DNA from: UMGS1933 sp045593405
GTDB taxonomy: Bacteria; Bacillota; Clostridia; TANB77; CAG-508
Assembly: GCA_045593405.1 (NCBI GenBank)
Contig: JAZNWN010000020.1
Span: 1-54,421 of the forward strand
Direction of reading: 5' to 3'
Length of the DNA: 54,421 bases
Part shown: positions 53,646 to 54,421 of the stretch, one piece after another
Layout: the number at the start of each line of letters is the position of its first letter
Position numbering within the stretch: the stretch's first letter is position 1
The notes under the pieces: generated by a model
What the model was told of the DNA's origin: nothing
The model's database searches: none
Seen by the model: the letters and a program-made list of their open reading frames with translations, nothing else
Translations under genes and position numbers: made by a program

Positions 53646-53673
53646 GTAGGGGCAGGGTTCTACCCCTGCCCGC
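53646..53673. repeat. GTAGGGG-type palindrome inside the S10 operon
   Basis: GGGGCAGGG and CCCCTGCCC flank TTCTA between rplB and rpsS. It shows that these elements are tolerated within an operon of essential genes. Confidence 0.75.
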
Positions 53674-53717
53674 GAATAGGCGAAAATAAACATTAAATCT
53701 TATAAGGAGGAAAAATA

Positions 53718-53993
53718 ATGTCAAGATCAATGAAAAAACAACCTTTTGTAGCACCAAAACTTTTAAAAAGAATTGAAGCTATGAATGAATCAGGAGAAAA
53801 AAGTGTTTTAAAAACATGGTCAAGAGCATCTACCATCTTCCCTGAAATGGTAGGACACACAATAGCAGTACACGACGGCCGTAAACATGTGCCTGTATAT
53901 ATTACAGAAGACATGGTAGGACACAAACTCGGTGAATTTGCACCGACCAGAACCTTTAAAGGCCATTCCGGTTCAAAAACAGCAGTAAAATAA
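53718..53993 (+). CDS. rpsS: 30S ribosomal protein S19 (possibly chimeric)
   Basis: The 91-residue protein is full length: MSRSMKKQPFVAPKLLKRIE, SRASTIFPEMVGHTIAVHDG, KHVPVYITEDMVGHKLGEFA and TRTFKGHSGSK. S19 is in the 30S head and contacts S13. The first half uses AT-ending codons (AGA, TCA, GCA). From ~53830 onward ACC, TTC, GGC, CGT, CTC and CCG appear, matching rplV but not rplB. The gene sits where the composition of the window changes, so its two halves may come from different genomes. Confidence 0.92.
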   Translation: MSRSMKKQPFVAPKLLKRIEAMNESGEKSVLKTWSRASTIFPEMVGHTIAVHDGRKHVPVYITEDMVGHKLGEFAPTRTFKGHSGSKTAVK

Positions 53994-54032
53994 GAAGGAA
54001 ACTTTGTTTCTTACGAAAGGAGGCAGCGAGGA

Positions 54033-54368
54033 ATGGAAGCACGCGCAACACTCAGATATGCACGTATTTCACCGCGCAAGGTAAAAATAGTTAATGACCT
54101 GATAAGAAACAAGCCGGTAGGTGTGGCAGTAGGTATTCTCAGAAACACTCCTAAGGCTGCTTCAGAGTTATTGCTAAAACTTTTAAACTCAGCAATCGCA
54201 AATGCAGAAAATAATCACGATATGAATGTAGACAGTCTTTACGTAGCACAGGTTTTTGCTAACCCCGGTCCTATCTTGAAAAGAATCATGCCAAGAGCAC
54301 AGGGTAGAGCATTCAGAATCAACAAACGTACAAGTCACATTACAATCGTACTCAAAGAAAAAGAATAA
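54033..54368 (+). CDS. rplV: 50S ribosomal protein L22
   Basis: This 111-residue protein lines the exit tunnel through its long hairpin. MEARATLRYARISPRKVKIV, NTPKAASELLLKLLNSAIAN, NHDMNVDSLYV and MPRAQGRAFRINKRTSHITI are diagnostic and Firmicutes-like. Codons CGC, CGT, CTC, CCG and AAG are frequent, in contrast to rplC through rplB. CGAAAGGAGGCAGCG precedes the ATG. Confidence 0.97.
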   Translation: MEARATLRYARISPRKVKIVNDLIRNKPVGVAVGILRNTPKAASELLLKLLNSAIANAENNHDMNVDSLYVAQVFANPGPILKRIMPRAQGRAFRINKRTSHITIVLKEKE

Positions 54369-54381
54369 GGAGGTGTAAGAT

Positions 54382-54421
54382 TTGGGTCAGAAAGTACATC
54401 CGCACGGACTTAGAGTAGGTA
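54382..54421 (+). CDS. rpsC: 30S ribosomal protein S3, start only
   Basis: A TTG start with AAGGAGGTG upstream encodes MGQKVHPHGLRVG, the conserved S3 N-terminus, and runs off the window end. The order rpsS-rplV-rpsC is the normal S10 operon order. Confidence 0.93.
   Translation, partial: MGQKVHPHGLRVG

Noticed and set aside
2459..53673. CRISPR array from the repeated GTAGGGG motifs
   Set aside because: Copies are single, palindromic, irregularly spaced over 50 kb and have no spacers between them. No cas gene is present.
4071..53993. tRNA or rRNA genes
   Set aside because: I found no cloverleaf-like segment with a GTTCGA-type T loop and no rRNA-like conserved stretch; the GC-rich islands are the palindromic repeats.

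Overview
The window is a strongly AT-rich, low-GC Gram-positive chromosome segment. It most likely comes from an uncultured gut-type member of the Clostridia: coding strands are A-rich, Arg is almost always AGA, ribosome-binding sites are AGGAGG-like, and sporulation genes are present (ylbJ, a Spo0E-like gene, a SpoVB-like flippase). The two ends do not match the interior. The first ~200 bases encode a Bacteroidetes-type LptD/OstA fragment fused in frame to clostridial sequence. The last ~600 bases (end of rpsS, rplV, start of rpsC) use a different codon set. Both ends look like chimeric joins.

Layout. 1-12.2 kb holds housekeeping genes: greA, a tandem-OB SSB-like gene, a CAP-domain secreted protein, ylbJ, a UDP-sugar pyrophosphorylase, a WG-repeat membrane protein, acpS, tatD, rplI, dnaB and a small Spo0E-like gene. 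12.4-39 kb holds a large type IV secretion system (T4SS) locus. It has five VirB2/TrbC-like pilin genes, a PrgI/VirB3-like gene, a membrane-anchored VirB4-associated gene, the VirB4 ATPase, five VirB6-like polytopic proteins with long C-terminal extensions, two bitopic proteins with VirB8/TcpC-like character, a 1215-residue two-domain peptidoglycan hydrolase and an acidic soluble protein. 39-43 kb holds a GT-C-like membrane protein, lspA and two pseudouridine synthases. 43-47.8 kb holds an S1-domain protein, a winged-helix protein, a small Cys-rich protein and the VirD4/TraG coupling ATPase on the minus strand. 48-54.4 kb holds a SpoVB-like flippase, HU and the S10 ribosomal operon. I see no relaxase, integrase or att site, so the T4SS looks chromosomally resident rather than part of a recent mobile element.

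Most striking observation. Six genes are each interrupted by a single-base +1 frameshift: the UDP-sugar pyrophosphorylase, the PrgI-like gene, three of the five VirB6 genes and lspA. In every case the zero-frame codon at the shift is CGG followed by A, and skipping the C restores the reading frame at a GGA glycine codon. I scanned all the genes assigned here and found only one other in-frame CGG codon, in an atypical Cys-rich gene where it is followed by T. So in this genome CGG is essentially unused except at sites where a +1 shift is needed. This suggests that CGG is an unassigned or starved codon that triggers +1 frameshifting on CGG-A, or less likely that a four-base codon is decoded. A systematic sequence artefact must be excluded.

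Other structure: about 18 GTAGGGG-type palindromes lie between genes. There is a ~145-nt structured repeat (three copies plus a fragment) with compensatory base changes in its stems, a second ~115-nt structured repeat (two copies plus a fragment), and long near-identical DNA blocks at the 3' ends of four adjacent virB6 genes.
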